Of a stretch of DNA of 64,000 nt, positions 62,897-64,000 are shown piece by piece (position 1 is the stretch's first letter; each line of letters opens with the position of its first letter). The notes under the pieces were generated by a model. The model worked only from the letters and a program-made list of their open reading frames with translations, did no database searches and was not told where the DNA came from. A program made the translations under genes and the position numbers. This DNA comes from Shewanella insulae (lineage in GTDB: Bacteria > Pseudomonadota > Gammaproteobacteria > Enterobacterales > Shewanellaceae): positions 248,001 through 312,000 of the forward strand of contig NZ_WRPA01000002.1 in assembly GCF_009831655.1 (NCBI RefSeq), written 5' to 3'.

Positions 62897-64000
62897 TTAC
62901 CAGATCTTCACACGCTCTTCTTCGCTCAAGTACATCTTGTCGCCCGCCTTCACATCGAATGCCTCGTAGAAGGCTGGGATGTTACGCGGCGTACCCATGG
63001 CGCGGAAGTGGCTTGGGGAATGTGAGTCGGTCAGCAGACGACGGCCAAGCTCTTCGTCGCGATAGTTACGACGCCATACCTGTGACCAGCCGATAAACAG
63101 ACGCTGCTCGCCGGTCAGGCCATCGATCACAGGTGCCTCTTTACCATTAAGGCTCAGCTTGTAGGAGCGAGCCGCCACGGTCAGACCGCCCAGATCACCT
63201 ATGTTTTCGCCCAGGGTGAGGTCGCCGTTAACAAACTTACCCGGTAGGGCTTCATAGCCTGAGTATTGGGCGCTGAGCTGAGCACCGCGCTTCTTGAACT
63301 CTTCTCTGTCTTTGTCTGACCACCAGTCTCTCAGGTTACCGTCACCGTCATACTTGGCGCCTTGGTCGTCGAAACCATGGCTGATCTCGTGGCCGATCAC
63401 GGCGCCGATGCCGCCATAGTTGATTGCATCGTCGGCATCCATGTTAAAGAATGGTGGCTGCAGGATAGCGGCCGGGAAGACGATTTCATTCATCACAGGG
63501 CTGTAGTAGGCATTCACCGTCTGCGGCGTCATGTGCCACTCGGTGCGATCGATTGGCTTGCCTAGCTTGTCCAGCATGGTCTTATACTCGAAGTGGGCAT
63601 AACGCTTGTAGTTACCCACCAGATCGTCTGCCTTGATGCTCAGATCTGTATAGTCTTTCCACTTGTCTGGGTAGCCAATCTTGTAGTTGAACTTAGACAG
63701 CTTCTCTTGCGCTGCTACCTTAGTCTCAGGAGTCATCCACTCAAGCTCGTTGATACTTACCTCGAAGCCCTTGATCAGGTTATGGATCATCTTCTCCATA
63801 CGGGCCTTGGCTTCCGGCTTGAAGTGACGCTTAACGTACTCTTTACCCACCAGCTCACCGATCACCTGATCCGCCGCGTCGACCGCCTTCTTCCAGCGCG
63901 GCTTCTGCTCTTCGATGCCCATCAGCGTCTTGCTATGGAAGGCGAAGTGTAGATCCACCATCTCCTTGTTTAGCAACTCGGCGTAGCTATCCACTAGGTG
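62897..64000 (-). CDS. pepO: M13-family zinc metallopeptidase (PepO/neprilysin type), C-terminal part
   Basis: The C-terminal 368 residues of a neprilysin-type peptidase. The frame remains open to the right edge, so the N-terminal part lies beyond. The zinc motif HEISH in GHEISHGFDDQGAKYDGDG, the third-ligand region GENIGDLGG and the preceding NAYYSPVMNEIVFPAAILQPP substrate-binding segment are all present and intact. The M13 C-terminal tryptophan is also here (ERVKIW). In Shewanella these enzymes (about 690 residues) are exported lipoproteins that degrade peptides in the periplasm; the export signal cannot be checked. Confidence 0.93.
   Translation of the reverse strand, partial: HLVDSYAELLNKEMVDLHFAFHSKTLMGIEEQKPRWKKAVDAADQVIGELVGKEYVKRHFKPEAKARMEKMIHNLIKGFEVSINELEWMTPETKVAAQEKLSKFNYKIGYPDKWKDYTDLSIKADDLVGNYKRYAHFEYKTMLDKLGKPIDRTEWHMTPQTVNAYYSPVMNEIVFPAAILQPPFFNMDADDAINYGGIGAVIGHEISHGFDDQGAKYDGDGNLRDWWSDKDREEFKKRGAQLSAQYSGYEALPGKFVNGDLTLGENIGDLGGLTVAARSYKLSLNGKEAPVIDGLTGEQRLFIGWSQVWRRNYRDEELGRRLLTDSHSPSHFRAMGTPRNIPAFYEAFDVKAGDKMYLSEEERVKIW

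Overview
The window is a stretch of chromosome from a gammaproteobacterium, almost certainly Shewanella. The evidence is the set of typical Alteromonadales proteins (UbiE/J/B, TatABC, HemB, UbiA, UvrD, PurHD, HemE, Rsd, AcnB, a type III ornithine decarboxylase, several Shewanella-style lipoproteins), the gene order ubiE-ubiJ-ubiB-tatABC-tatD-hemB, and a fairly GC-rich coding style. A nitrous oxide reductase (nos) cluster is uncommon in this genus. Together with the GC-rich codons it would fit a species such as S. loihica, but that is an inference. No rRNA, tRNA, insertion sequence or CRISPR array was seen.

Layout. 1-1.9 kb: the AT-rich end of an accessory segment, with a ParA-type ATPase, the first 16 codons of a gene that leaves the window, and a tandem pair of palindromes in front of parA. 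1.9-12.5 kb: an arginase-family hydrolase, ubiquinone synthesis (ubiE, ubiJ, ubiB), the Tat exporter (tatABC), a conserved secreted protein, tatD, a membrane diguanylate cyclase and hemB. 12.5-18.4 kb, minus strand: ubiA, uvrD and an NfeD-SPFH-SPFH membrane operon. 18.4-25.7 kb: a Tsx-like porin facing uridine phosphorylase, ydcH, an ornithine decarboxylase that seems to lack a normal start codon, MscS, a radical SAM protein and ElaA.

26-34.4 kb: a small cytochrome c, then nosR-nosZ-nosD-nosF-nosY-nosL behind a good FNR/EtrA-type box. NosZ carries a twin-arginine signal, so the tatABC genes of this same window would export it. 34.4-38.2 kb: an EmrAB-type efflux pair divergent from a LysR regulator. 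38.3-42.5 kb: a YebC/YeeN protein, a DUF4382 lipoprotein, and a merR-permease operon behind a textbook MerR-type promoter with a 20-bp spacer. That permease has six Cys-Cys pairs in one hydrophilic loop. 42.7-45.7 kb: purHD with a structured leader. 46-49 kb: a 1000-residue lipoprotein made of nine repeats. 49-56.9 kb: a short-chain dehydrogenase, a GGDEF-EAL protein, two tandem spondin-domain exported proteins, a two-component system and a tiny membrane protein. 57-64 kb: hemE, a candidate small RNA, rsd, acnB, a sugar-phosphate phosphatase and the C-terminal part of an M13 peptidase.

The parts most worth following up are the Cys-pair permease with its ZntR-like regulator, in which one metal ligand is altered; the spondin/two-component cluster; the promoter-hairpin unit between hemE and rsd that looks like an unannotated small RNA; the non-AUG start of the ornithine decarboxylase; and the palindromes before parA and before the cytochrome c gene.
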